Shown one piece after another: positions 9,775-18,954 of a DNA stretch of 64,000 bases (within the stretch, counting starts at the first letter, position 1; each line of letters begins with the position of its first letter). The translations under genes and the position numbers were made by a program. The notes beneath the pieces were generated by a model. The model worked only from the letters and a program-made list of their open reading frames with translations, made no database searches and was not told the DNA's origin. The DNA lies in the NCBI RefSeq assembly GCF_963082655.1, contig NC_081552.1, positions 192,832,075-192,896,074 on the forward strand, written 5' to 3'. Source of the DNA: Stomoxys calcitrans (Eukaryota > Arthropoda > Insecta > Diptera > Muscidae).

Positions 9775-10095
9775 TACAACGGCTTCCCTCATGACCTTCA
9801 ACAAACGTGTCTAATATGGTCTGAATCGATCAGTAGCTTAATACAGCTCCCATATAAACCGATCTCCCGATTTTGCATCTTGAGCCCCTACTAGGCGCAA
9901 TTCTAATCCGAATGAACTGAAATATGTTCTGCATTCATTTATGGTCCGAATCGGACTATAACTTGATATAGCTCCAAAAGCATAACAGTTCTTATTCAAT
10001 ATTCTTTGTTTGCCTAAAAAGATATACCACGCATAGAACTCGACAAATGCGATCCATGATGGAGGGTATACAAGATTCGGCCCGGCCCACAACTG
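9775..10095 (+). mobile_element. DINE/HINE-like repeat, 3' part after the LINE
   Basis: Continuation of the copy starting at 4279. It has CATGACCTTCAACAAACGTG, TCCCATATAAACCGATCTCC, TTCTTATTCAATATTCTTTG and ends ATGGAGGGTATACAAGATTCGG followed by a decayed hairpin. Confidence 0.65.
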
Positions 10096-10096
10096 T

Positions 10097-10518
10097 AGTA
10101 CAGGGTATTATAACTTAGTGCATTTGTTTGTAAGACCCAGAAGGAAGAGAGACAGACCCATTGGTAAGTATACCGATCGACTCAGAATCACTTTCTGATT
10201 TGATTTAGCTATGTCCGTCTGTCTGTCCATGTTAATTTGTGTACAATGTACAGGTCGCAGTTTTCAGCCGATCGTCTTAAAATTTGATACAGGCATGTTT
10301 TGTAGCCTGGAGACGAAGCCTACAACGATTTCCTGTACATCGATTTCCTCCACGACTTCCACAATGTCTATACAGTTTGCTCGAAATCGGTTCAAATTTA
10401 GATATAGCTGTCATCAAAAATGGTTCAGAATTGGATATACCTTCCACATTGTACTTATAGGGTAGGTGTAGGGTATCATACAGTCGGCACCGCCCGACTT
10501 TTGCCCTTCCTTACTGGT
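10097..10518 (+). mobile_element. Second DINE/HINE-like subfamily copy
   Basis: Begins ACAGGGTATTATAACTTAGTG, contains a GTCCGTCTGTCTGTCC tract near 10206-10230, and ends with hairpin GTCGGCACCGCCCGAC (10483-10498) before TTTTGCCCTTCCTTAC. It has the same layout as the main family but different sequence, so it is a distinct subfamily. Confidence 0.5.
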
Positions 10519-10538
10519 TTTAAACATAATTACACGAA

Positions 10539-11696
10539 TTTTTATACCCATCACCTTAGGATTCATTTAGTCATTCCGTTTGCAACACATCGACATATCC
10601 ATTTCCGACCCTACAAAGAATGTATATTTTTGATCGTCGTAGAATTCTAGAACAAAACCCACATTTATTATCCGATTTTGCTGAAATTTGGGACAGTGAG
10701 TTGTTTTAGGCCACTCGACATCTTTCTTGAATTTGGCCTAGATCGGTCCAGATTTAGATATAGCTGCCATATAGACCAATCTCTCGATTTAAGGTTTTGC
10801 GACCATAAAAGGCGCATTTATTGTCCGATTTCGCTGAAATTTGAAGCAGTGAGTTGTGTTAGGCTCTTCGACAAATGGGCAAATTGGCTCAAATCGGTCC
10901 AGCTTTGGATATAGCTGCCATATAGATCGATCTCTTGATTTAAGGTCTTGCGCCCATAAAAGACGCATTTATTGTCCGATGTTGCCGAAGTTTGGGAGAG
11001 TGAGTTAAGTTATGCCCCTCGATATACTCCTGCAATTTAGTACAGATCGGTTCAGATTTGGATATAGCTGCCATTTAGACCGATCTCTCGATTTAAGGTT
11101 TTGGGCCCATAAAAGGCGCATTTATTGTCCGATGTCGCCGAAATTTGGGACAGTGAGTTGTGTTGGGCCCTTCAAAATTCTTCTTCAATTTGGCTCAGAT
11201 CGGTCCAGATTTGGATAAAGCTGCCGTATAGACCGGTCTCTCGATTTAAGGTTTTGGGGCCATAAAAGGCGCATTTATTGTCAGATTTCGCTGAAATTTG
11301 GGACAGTGAGTTGCGTTAGGCTCTTTGTCATTTTTCTGCAACTTGGCACAAATCGGTCCAGATTTGGATATAGCTGCCATATAGACCGATCTCTCGATTT
11401 AAAAGGCGCATTTATTGTCCGATTTCACTAAAATTTACCACAGTGACTTATGTTGGGTTTTTCGTCATCCGTGTCGTATATAGTTAAGATCGGTTTATGT
11501 TTAGATATAGCTACTAAAAAGATCAATATTTTGTTATACACAATTGAACAATGGCTTGTGCTTATTAGTAATTGGTTCGATATAGCTGCTATGGGGCATA
11601 AGGTATGAATTTTTCACCGGATTTTGACGAAAGGTGGTTTACATATATACCCAAGGTGGTGGGTATCCAAAGTTCGGCCCGGCCGAACTTAACTAG
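10539..11696 (+). mobile_element. DINE/HINE-like copy with five ~170-bp internal units
   Basis: Starts TTTATACCCATCACC and ends GTGGTGGGTATCCAAAG, hairpin GTTCGGCCCGGCCGAAC (11672-11688), then TTAACTAG. The interior is a tandem run of degenerate ~170-bp units of the type GGGACAGTGAGTTGTGTTAGG ... GATATAGCTGCCATATAGACC. A fragment of another copy's end, with its own GTTCGGCACGGCCGAAC, follows at about 11737-11780. Confidence 0.65.
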
Positions 11697-11998
11697 TTTT
11701 TATTTGTTTTAAAAGAGGATGGTTCATTTATCAATGGTGGCGGATATCCAAAGTTCGGCACGGCCGAACATAACACGTTTTTACTTGCTTTTCTATTAAC
11801 ACAATCTTGCCTTCGAATGGAAATGGGATTTATTCCTTATAATTGCTCTCTTTGGGTCCTAAGTGTTAAAAAGGAGATCTTGAGATTCCAAGTGGATTTA
11901 GCCATATCCTTTCATCTGTTTGTCGAAAGAACTCTAACTTTCGAAGGAACAAGGCTATGCATTTAAAATTTTGCACAACTACTTCCTATTCATGTAGG

Positions 11999-12362
11999 CC
12001 CAGCACGGGATAGCTGTAAGCACCACACAGGCTGAAATATTGAGGTCCGATCTGTCTGGTGTTCATTGCTGTCACGAGAAGCTTAGCTGTGAGCTAGCGG
12101 GCGCGTCCACAGGTTGCGGATAGTGGAATACGGTGTAGCTGCAACGGCAGTCGCGGACAATCAACGGTATCGAGCGGAGAGTCGCAGTGAGAGGCCGGGT
12201 GGCAATGGCTCTTGCACAAATGCTGAGTAAGATAAGAGATGATAATGGCGCCTTTAAATAAACCAATAATAAAACCAATGGCCACCTTGTTGCCCTTGCT
12301 CACACAGGAGCTTGAAGGGATCGCCACCTCCACATGAAAATGTGGGTACAACAACAACATTG
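11999..12362 (+). mobile_element. SINE-like retroposed insert with (CAA)n tail
   Basis: GC-richer than its surroundings, ending ACAACAACAACATTG. It is flanked by the 7-bp direct repeat ATGTAGG (11992-11998 and 12363-12369). No clear pol III B box was found, so it may be a 5'-truncated LINE end rather than a true SINE. Confidence 0.55.
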
Positions 12363-12369
12363 ATGTAGG

Positions 12370-12729
12370 AATTCAGCCAAACCGAATTCCTATCCGATTA
12401 TCGCATGAGGCGCTTTGGCTTTGACCTTCAATAACTGTGCAAAGAATGATCTAAATTGGTCCTTTACCTGTTTAGCTGCCATACAAACCGATCTCGTATG
12501 TGGACTCCTCAAGCCTCTAGAGGGCACAATTCATATTTGATTTGTTTTGTCTTCATTTTAAACAACTGTGCCAACTATGGTCAAAAAGGGTGTATAACCT
12601 GATATAGCTGCCATATAGAACGATATTCAGATTAGACTTTTTGAGCCTCAAGAAGGCGTTATTACCACCCGATTTGGCTGAAATTTTGCATCTAAAGTTT
12701 CAACAACTGTTTCATGCATAGTTCAAATA
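12370..12729 (+). repeat. Internal units of the DINE/HINE-like family
   Basis: Units with AACTGTGCAAAGAATGATC, GCCTCTAGAGGGCACAATTC and GATATAGCTGCCATATAGAAC. The mariner at 12730 is inserted in them at a TA; the units resume at 13684. Confidence 0.55.
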
Positions 12730-13681
12730 TTGGGTTGCCCAAAAAGTAATTGTCGGTAATATAGTAGTAATATAGTCAGCGTTGACAAATTTTTTCAACG
12801 GCTTGTGACTCTGTAATTGCATTCTTTCTTCTGTCCGTTATCAGCTGTTACTTTTAGCTTGCTTTAGAAAAAAAGTGCGCGAAATTTTGTTTACATTTGT
12901 TTGTTTGGCGTCAATTTTAATATGGGTACCACATGTATTGAAAGAAATTCATTTAACAAACCGAATCAACGCTTGTGATATGCACCTTAAACGCAATGAA
13001 TTCGATCCGTTTTTAAAACGAATCATAACTGGAGATGAAAAATGGATTGTTTACAACAACGTTAGTCGAAAACGATCATGGTCCAAGCATGGTGAACCAG
13101 CTCAAACCACTTCAAAGGCTGATATCCACCAAAAGAAGGTTATGGTGTCTGTTTGGTGGGATTGTATGGGTGTGGTATATTTTGAGCTGCTTCCAAGGAA
13201 CCAAACGATTAATTCGGATGTTTACTGTCAACAATTGGACAAATTGAATACAGCCATCAAGGAGAAGCGACCAGAATTGGTCAATCGTAAAGGTGTCATA
13301 TTCCACCAGGACAACGCTAGACCGCACACAACTTTGGTCACTAGCCAAAAACTGAGTGAGCTTGGCTGGGAACTTTTGATGCATCCACCATATAGCCCTG
13401 ACCTTGTACCATCAGACTACCATTTATTTCGATCTTAGCAGAACTCCTTAAATGGTAAAACTTTCGGCAATGATGAGGCTATAAAATCGCACTTGCTTCA
13501 GTTTTTTGCAGATAAAGGCCAGAAGTTCTATGAGCGTGGAATACTTAATTTTCCAGGAAGATGGCAAAAGGTCATCGAACAAAATGGCAATTATATATTT
13601 GATTAAAGTTCATTCTAAGTTTTATTAAAAATGCATTTACTTTCTTTTAAAAAATCCGCAATTACTTTTTGGGCAACTCAA
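12730..13681 (+). mobile_element. Mariner element, internally deleted
   Basis: Terminal inverted repeats TTGGGTTGCCCAAAAAGTAAT and its complement (ending GGGCAACTCAA) are bounded by TA on both sides. The 952-bp copy is shorter than a complete mariner (about 1.3 kb) because the 5' part of the transposase is lost. It is the likely type from which the 230-bp MITEs in this window derive. Confidence 0.88.
12875..13438 (+). pseudogene. Mariner transposase, N-terminally deleted and nonsense-mutated
   Basis: The catalytic DD34D core is complete: TGDEKWIVYNN, HQDNARPHT, and YSPDLVPSDYH, with 34 residues between the second and third Asp. This places it in mariner rather than Tc1. The helix-turn-helix DNA-binding half is missing, and the first residues shown are leader sequence read in frame, not a real start. 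A TAG at 13436-13438 follows HLFRS; coding similarity continues in frame to about 13606 (NSLNGKTFGNDEAIK ... NYIFD). It cannot make working transposase. Confidence 0.88.
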
Positions 13682-13744
13682 TATAACCTGATATAGCTCC
13701 AATATATACCGATAGCCTGATTTGACTTTTTGAGCCTTGGAGTC

Positions 13745-13831
13745 GAGCATGGTGAGGTCGAGATGCGTGGCGGATTGGTTGGAATCCCTGGATAGGCAAC
13801 CCACTCAACCTAACCTAACCTAACCTAGTTG
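13745..13831 (+). mobile_element. 5'-truncated LINE 3' end with (CCTAA)n tail
   Basis: GGCAACCCACTCAACC then CTAACCTAACCTAACCTAG. The same ending occurs in reverse at 42301-42340 and in related form at 27735 and 38110, where it terminates RNase H-bearing LINE remnants. This identifies it as a LINE tail and not a telomere. Confidence 0.55.
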
Positions 13832-14762
13832 CCTTCCAATTCGTAAACCCTCTGATGTATTCATTTTTTTGCATAAACCGTGGGTGCCTACGTGTGTGCC
13901 CTGCTGAAAAGAGCATTTTAGCCAAAACAATATTCATCCTAAAGGATTCTCTTAAAGTCCTAGGATAAATTCCAAATCGTTAAATACAGAAATAGGGAAG
14001 TTATATTCAATTATGAACCCAGCGGAAGTTATATTTAAGCTCGTGAAGCGTAGTCCTATGTAATGGAACCATTCAATGAAGAATTAAGAAGTGATTCGTA
14101 AAACCATTTAGAAAAGTTGTATTCTGTTGAATTAAACACTCTCTCTTGTGTTCTATGAAATGACTCGTTAAGTCTGGTTTTCCATAAAAGACGATGGGCT
14201 CGTTAAGCCAGTAATGGAATTTGTTGATGGAATTCTCGATGTATTTTTGGCGACATACAAATAAATCCAACCAATTTTAAAATTTCCATAGCTTTTTTTA
14301 ATCTATTTCACGGATCGCGTTAGGTTTCGAAGGACCATGCTTACGTTCGCCCTAATATGGGGGAACTAAGAAAAAAGAAAATAAAACTCTTCACTTTATG
14401 TTTCAATGTCAGATTTATTGATGCCTAAGGACCATGACAGACGCCAGCGAAAAAACAGATGATAGATCATCATGATAATTTGTTGTGGCGTTGCCAATTC
14501 AATTATTGTAACATAGGGTAATTCTACAAAATGCTGCAGATGGCACTGTTAAAATAATCTTGCTGTCTGGAGTTGTTCGCTGTTGAAGTGGCTTCATCAC
14601 TGATGATGGATCAAGTATGGTCCAAATGGGTTCATTATTGAGTATAACTACCATATTTCTGTATTTTCCGATTTGGAAAATATCCTACCTATACCCACCG
14701 TGTCTTTTTTCTCATTTCGTAATAACAAAAACAAAAAAGAATAATAATGGCTTAATACTTAC
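13832..14762. other. dally intron sequence, nothing recognised
   Basis: Unique-looking AT-rich sequence between the LINE tail and the donor site of the exon at 14763. Short open frames only. Confidence 0.4.
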
Positions 14763-14970
14763 CGCTGTTGCAATAGTTTTTCGTACTTTTAATAGCTTAT
14801 CCACCATTTCATTTAATTTCGTTGGCTGTGAAGTTGACTCAAAAGGTACTTCAGGATTGTAGCGTTGTGTATCTGTTCCGGGTGTCATCACTAACTGTGT
14901 ATAATCACCGATACGGTCACCCATCCAACAGTGACGATCACTTCTTTGCATTTCTTCATCATCACAGACA
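14763..14970 (-). CDS. dally: dally exon: end of the Cys-rich domain
   Basis: Acceptor TTTAG precedes 14970; donor GTAAGT follows 14763. The phase is 2 in and 0 out. The peptide begins NVCDDEEMQRSDRHCWMGDR and continues IGDYTQLV, with a C-terminal helix KLNEMVDKLLKVRKTIATA. The Cys pairs and the CW-G motif are characteristic of the last part of the glypican core domain, where vertebrate family members have CWNG. The following helix leads into the stalk. It joins the exon at 16909 through a split Asn codon. Confidence 0.9.
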
Positions 14971-15214
14971 CTAAAGAAAAAAAGGAGGAAACAATTAATT
15001 TTAAATGCTGATTCGCCGGAAAGTTTTTTTCATAAGATAAAATTCATGTCACAACAGAAAGTCTGGCATACAACTTGCGCAAGAAGACAGAGGCAATAAG
15101 ATTACCACCCATCTCTCGCATCAGACTATATGGATAGCTAACTGGACAGGGCCCTCTCCGCTGCGTTTTCTTTCACTCTCTTATTTTATCTAAGCCTTAT
15201 ACAGGCACGGTCAG

Positions 15215-15785
15215 GAAATACATAAGTGCTGTTTGGGGGTGCTGGTACGGCCTTTCCGACTCCCAAATATATTTCATTTGATCCTTATACTGCTATGTTC
15301 GGTAAATATGCTCGGTATGGGGGTATTTTTGGGGGTTAGATTCGTGCTCTAGTCTCAAATACTTTTCATTTGAGTCCCGTATTGTCATTATTGGTCTATA
15401 TTTCCATTTGGCGGGCTTTGGAGGTAGCATGGTCCTCCTAGATTTCCCACCCTAGGATAGGATAATATAAGGACAAGGATATCAAATTTATGTTTTTGAG
15501 TTAAAATTAACATCCATTTCCGAGATCTGGCGTTTTTGAAAATATGGTAAGGGGAGGGTCCGCCTATTAAAGTTTCGATGTCAGATCTACTTCATTCTCT
15601 TGGCTTTGGCGGTGGATTGGAATGGCCAAACCCTTTGCCCCGAAAGTGGACATCAGATTCATACTCTACTCAAAAAACCACATTGGAGCTACCTATTGCT
15701 ATAGTTGGTATATATGTGTGGTTTAGGGGGAATTTATGAGGTGAGGCCTCCCTGAAATACTTGACCATAAAACATGTATCAGATA
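15215..15785. repeat. Degenerate tandem repeat, CTCAAATAC/TTTGAG-CCC family
   Basis: Repeating phrases GGTGTTTGGGGG, TCGTGCTCTA, CTCAAATACTTTTCATTTGA and ATATTTCC at a spacing of roughly 130-170 bp. The same family fills 62860-64000. Confidence 0.5.
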
Positions 15786-15834
15786 GGCGTTCAGCGTCAT
15801 AGGCGGACATGCTTACCTCTGCGCTACAGTGGCC
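15786..15834 (-). mobile_element. tRNA-derived SINE, head fragment
   Basis: On the minus strand it reads GGCCACTGTAGCGCAGAGG then AAGCATGTCCGCCTATGACG, the A-box half of the SINE family that is complete at 51222-51493. Confidence 0.6.
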
Positions 15835-16365
15835 TACGGTTTTGAAATAAAGCGAAGAATAATACTGGCAAACAGATGCTACTTTGGATTTAGTAAGCAG
15901 TTTAGAAACAAGGCCACCTCTCGACGGACGAAGATTACACTTTACAAGACACTGATACTATCCGTGATGTTATATGGTTCTGAAGCATGGGTACTTGTGA
16001 AAGCAGACGAGGCAGTGCTTGGAGTGTTTGAGAGAAAGATTCTTCGTAAAATATATAAACCAGTTTGCATTAAGCTGTGTGACGACGGTAGCATAGTTAC
16101 ACGCATCAAAATACAACGGCTGCGTTGGCTAGGTAATGTTGTCAGAATGGATGAAGAAGCTCCAGCAAAGAAGTCTTTTTAAGGCAAACATGGTGGTACA
16201 CGCAAATCGGGACGATCAAAATTCCGATGGTGGGAGACACCTTGAAACTTGTTGGTGTCAGAGATTTAAGAATAATCGTAGAAGATCGATGCGCTTGGAG
16301 CGTTATTCTACGTTCGGCTGGTGAAACAAAATTTCTGTCATAGCCAATTAAAGTAAAGTAAATAT
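15835..16365 (+). pseudogene. LINE reverse-transcriptase 3' fragment
   Basis: The open part (to 16182) carries LYKTLILSVMLYGSEAW, VFERKILRKIYKPVC and RLRWLGNVVRMD, which is the C-terminal region of LINE reverse transcriptases often annotated as endonuclease-reverse transcriptase. Similarity continues in another frame (RKSGRSKFRWWE) after a frameshift near 16180. The copy ends in a TAAAGTAAAGTAAA tail. The N-terminal half is missing: a 5'-truncated dead insertion in the dally intron, antisense to the gene. Confidence 0.78.
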
Positions 16366-16908
16366 TTGTTAGGCACTTGCGAAACCTAAAAATATTAGTG
16401 CACCCTGGTTTCAATAAAAAATCCATTCATTTTCTTCTATTGTCAAAACTTGTTCACTATTTCATTAGCTTTGTAAAATTTTCTTTTTTTTAAAGAAATT
16501 ATGTTAATCCAAATTATACTTAAAGTCCAAGAAGCTATTCACAGCATTTTCATGGGCCAAGCCTTGACTTATTCCAGCCAATGTTGTGTGGTAAGTTATG
16601 AGATATAAGACACATTTGATATGCTCAAAATATTTTCTACGCCTTGCAGCCATGTCAACCAATGGTGTGGCGTGATTATATATTGAATATCATATTTTTC
16701 GGAGCAGCAGTTTTAAGTCCCCTATATTTTTGCCTTATACATGAATTTGTGGATAAATTATGGAGTTGTACATATAAAACTATAAAATTTAAACATTGAT
16801 ACATATCAATAAAATACTCTTGCAATGAAGTTTCGTTAGCAAAATAAACATGAATTCATAGAATATGTCCTAGATATTTACATAAGGATTTTGCTTCAAC
16901 AAACTTAC
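16366..16908. other. dally intron sequence, nothing recognised
   Basis: AT-rich, no repeats matched, ends at the GTAAGT donor of the exon at 16909. Confidence 0.4.
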
Positions 16909-17081
16909 TTATTGACGATGTTCGAGTAAAAATCTTTGGATTTATCAATGGTTGATAGAAAACGCAAAAGTTCCGAATCTACAGGTGTCGCCCATTTCAT
17001 GTTGTGTGGCATTTGTGGTTTGTGTTCGCTGTCGGATGTTGAGGAAGGCAATAATCTGGGTGTACCACAAGTTTTTTTGAC
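16909..17081 (-). CDS. dally: dally exon: core domain continuation
   Basis: Acceptor TTTCAG precedes 17081; donor GTAAGT follows 16909. The phase is 0 in and 2 out. It encodes VKKTCGTPRLLPSS, a Ser/His/Pro-rich stretch, then WATPVDSELLRFLSTIDKSK and DFYSNIVN. The join with the previous exon gives ELEKL-VKKTCG; a K-x-C-G-P pattern at this place is usual in glypicans. The following part matches the region that connects to the LC-D-D cysteine segment in the next exon. A 16.5-kb intron separates this exon from 33562 and hosts the LTR retrotransposon. Confidence 0.9.
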
Positions 17082-17445
17082 CTGAAATAAATAAAGGGAA
17101 GTCGTATAAAATATAAGTATGGATTTCAAGATGAGTACATGGATGTTAAAATTGATTAAAAATACTTATAAAATATTATGGAAAGCGTATAGAGTTAACC
17201 ATCTCCGGGTCCACTTGGACACAGGATTTCCATCTTTTTGGACGGTTTTCTCTGGTCTAGACGATTTTGCAGATGAGTTACTGAGATGTCTCCTTAGATA
17301 CCTGTATAATATAGGATGTTTTTGATAACTTCCTCCACGCTGGGAAGAAAATTTGTTTATTTGTGGGTTTGTTTGTTTATTTGACCAGGCCCAACACCAG
17401 AGATTTTGCTGAACATGTTCCCTTATTAACCCATTTTGTTATACA

Positions 17446-17815
17446 CACCACCACAGTATATATTAGCACCTAAATATATTGATCTGTAACCCCATAAGGT
17501 ATATCTATTCTGGATCGTCTCTACTTTCTGAGTCTATCTAACCATGTCCGTCCGTTAGTTGAAATAACGGTAGCGGTCAAAGCTAGTCGCTTGAAATTTT
17601 GCAGAGATGTAGATAGTTAAAGATTGCAAATGGGCCACATCGTTACAGGTTTGGATATAGCCACCATATAAACCGATCCCCGGATTTGACTTCTTGAGCC
17701 CCTAGAAGCTTCAATTTTCATCCGATTTGAGTGAAATTTAGAACAAAAACTTGTGCTATGACTTTCAGCATCCATGCCAAGTATGAACCGAATCTTCTTA
17801 TATATAACTAGAAAA
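17446..17815 (+). mobile_element. DINE/HINE-like repeat, 5' part
   Basis: TTATACACACCACCACAG, ACCCCATAAGGTATAT, then ATGTCCGTCCGTTAG (short GTCY tract) and internal units (GGTTTGGATATAGCCACCAT). It abuts a second, oppositely oriented copy at 17816. Confidence 0.6.
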
Positions 17816-18702
17816 AGCGTGCTAAGTTCGGCCGGATCGAATCTTATATACTCTCCACCTTGGATCGCATTTGTCGAGTTCTTTTCCAGCATCTCTTCTT
17901 AGGCATAAAAAGGATAAAAGAAAAAATTTGCTCTGCTTTTATAGCAATATCAAGATATGATCCGGTTTGGACCACAATTAAATGATATGTTGGATATCTG
18001 TGTAAAACGTCAGCCAATTCGAATAAGAATTGCGCCCTTTGGGGGCTCAAGAAGTAAAATAGAGAGATCGGTTTATAAGAGAGCTGTATCAGGAAATAGA
18101 CCAATTCAGATTACTATTATTCATTAATAAACGCGTATGTTAATGATCATGAGAGGATCCGTCGTACAAAATTTCAGCCAAATAGGATAGTATTGGGTTG
18201 CCCAAAAAGTAATTGCGGATTTTTCATATAGTCGGCGTTGACAAATTTTTTCACAGCTTGAGACTCTGTAATTGCATTCTTTCTTCTGTCAGTTATCAGC
18301 TGTTACTTTGCTTTAGAAAAAAAGTGTAAAAAAGTATATTTGATTAAAGTTCATTCTAAGTTTTATTAAAAATCCATTTACTTTCATTTAAAAAATCCGC
18401 AATTACTTTTTGGGCAACCCAATAATGACGCCCTCTGGTGCCTCAAGAAGTCAAGATTCAAGATCGGTTTCTATGACAGTTGTATCAGGTTATGAACCGA
18501 TTTAAACCATTCTTGGCACAGTTGTTGGAAGTCATGACGAAACATGTCGTGCAAAATTTCAGCCAAATCGGATAGGAATTGCGCCCTCTAGAGGCTCAAG
18601 AAGTTAAGACCCCAGATCAGTTTATATGAGAGCTATATCGGGTTATGGACCTATTTAAACCATACTCAGCACCCCCATCCTCTGGTGGATGGGGGTATAC
18701 GA
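17816..18702 (-). mobile_element. DINE/HINE-like repeat with nested mariner MITE
   Basis: Opens with AAGCGTGCTAAGTTCGGCC, hairpin TTCGGCCGGATCGAA, ATATACTCTCCACC. It contains units with TCTAGAGGCTCAAGAAGTTA and closes at TGGTGGATGGGGGTATACG. A 230-bp mariner MITE sits at 18193-18422. Confidence 0.65.
18193..18422 (+). mobile_element. Mariner-derived MITE (230 bp)
   Basis: Ends TTGGGTTGCCCAAAAAGTAAT and complement, TA target duplication. The 5' leader of mariner is joined directly to its 3' end at GAAAAAAAGTGTAAAAAAGT-ATATTTGATTAAAG. The same junction occurs in the MITEs at 54482 and 61120. Confidence 0.88.
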
Positions 18703-18740
18703 ATTCCTCCGCCGTACAGAAATCGTTACGATTTCGTTCC

Positions 18741-18874
18741 TGTAATATGATAACTTGTTATACTCGTATTTATAAGAAACTTTTGATGAAACTAAGTAGA
18801 CTAGCTTGTTCCTTTAATGTTGTTTGTTTGAAAAATATAATAAAAAGAGTCAGTTTGTTGACAGAAGCTTTACA
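18741..18874 (+). repeat. 5' LTR of the gypsy-type element
   Basis: 134 bp, TGTAATATGATAAC to GAAGCTTTACA (TG...CA). It differs from the 3' LTR at only two adjacent-region positions (18757-18760: GTTA against CTAA). The 4-bp target duplication TTCC precedes it (18737-18740). Confidence 0.93.
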
Positions 18875-18954
18875 ATTCAGGTGTGGGGATCCCAAAAAAA
18901 AAAAAATAAATAAAAAAAGAAGACTCAAAAAAAAAAAATGTTTTTTTTTTTAAT

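Noticed and set aside
8968..9794. Open frames on the opposite strand of LINE ORF1 (for example 9411-9794)
   Set aside because: Shadows of ORF1 on the other strand without recognisable motifs.
13790..13832. Interstitial telomere sequence (CCTAA)n
   Set aside because: The same tail occurs at the 3' ends of LINE remnants, and flies lack TTAGG telomeres.
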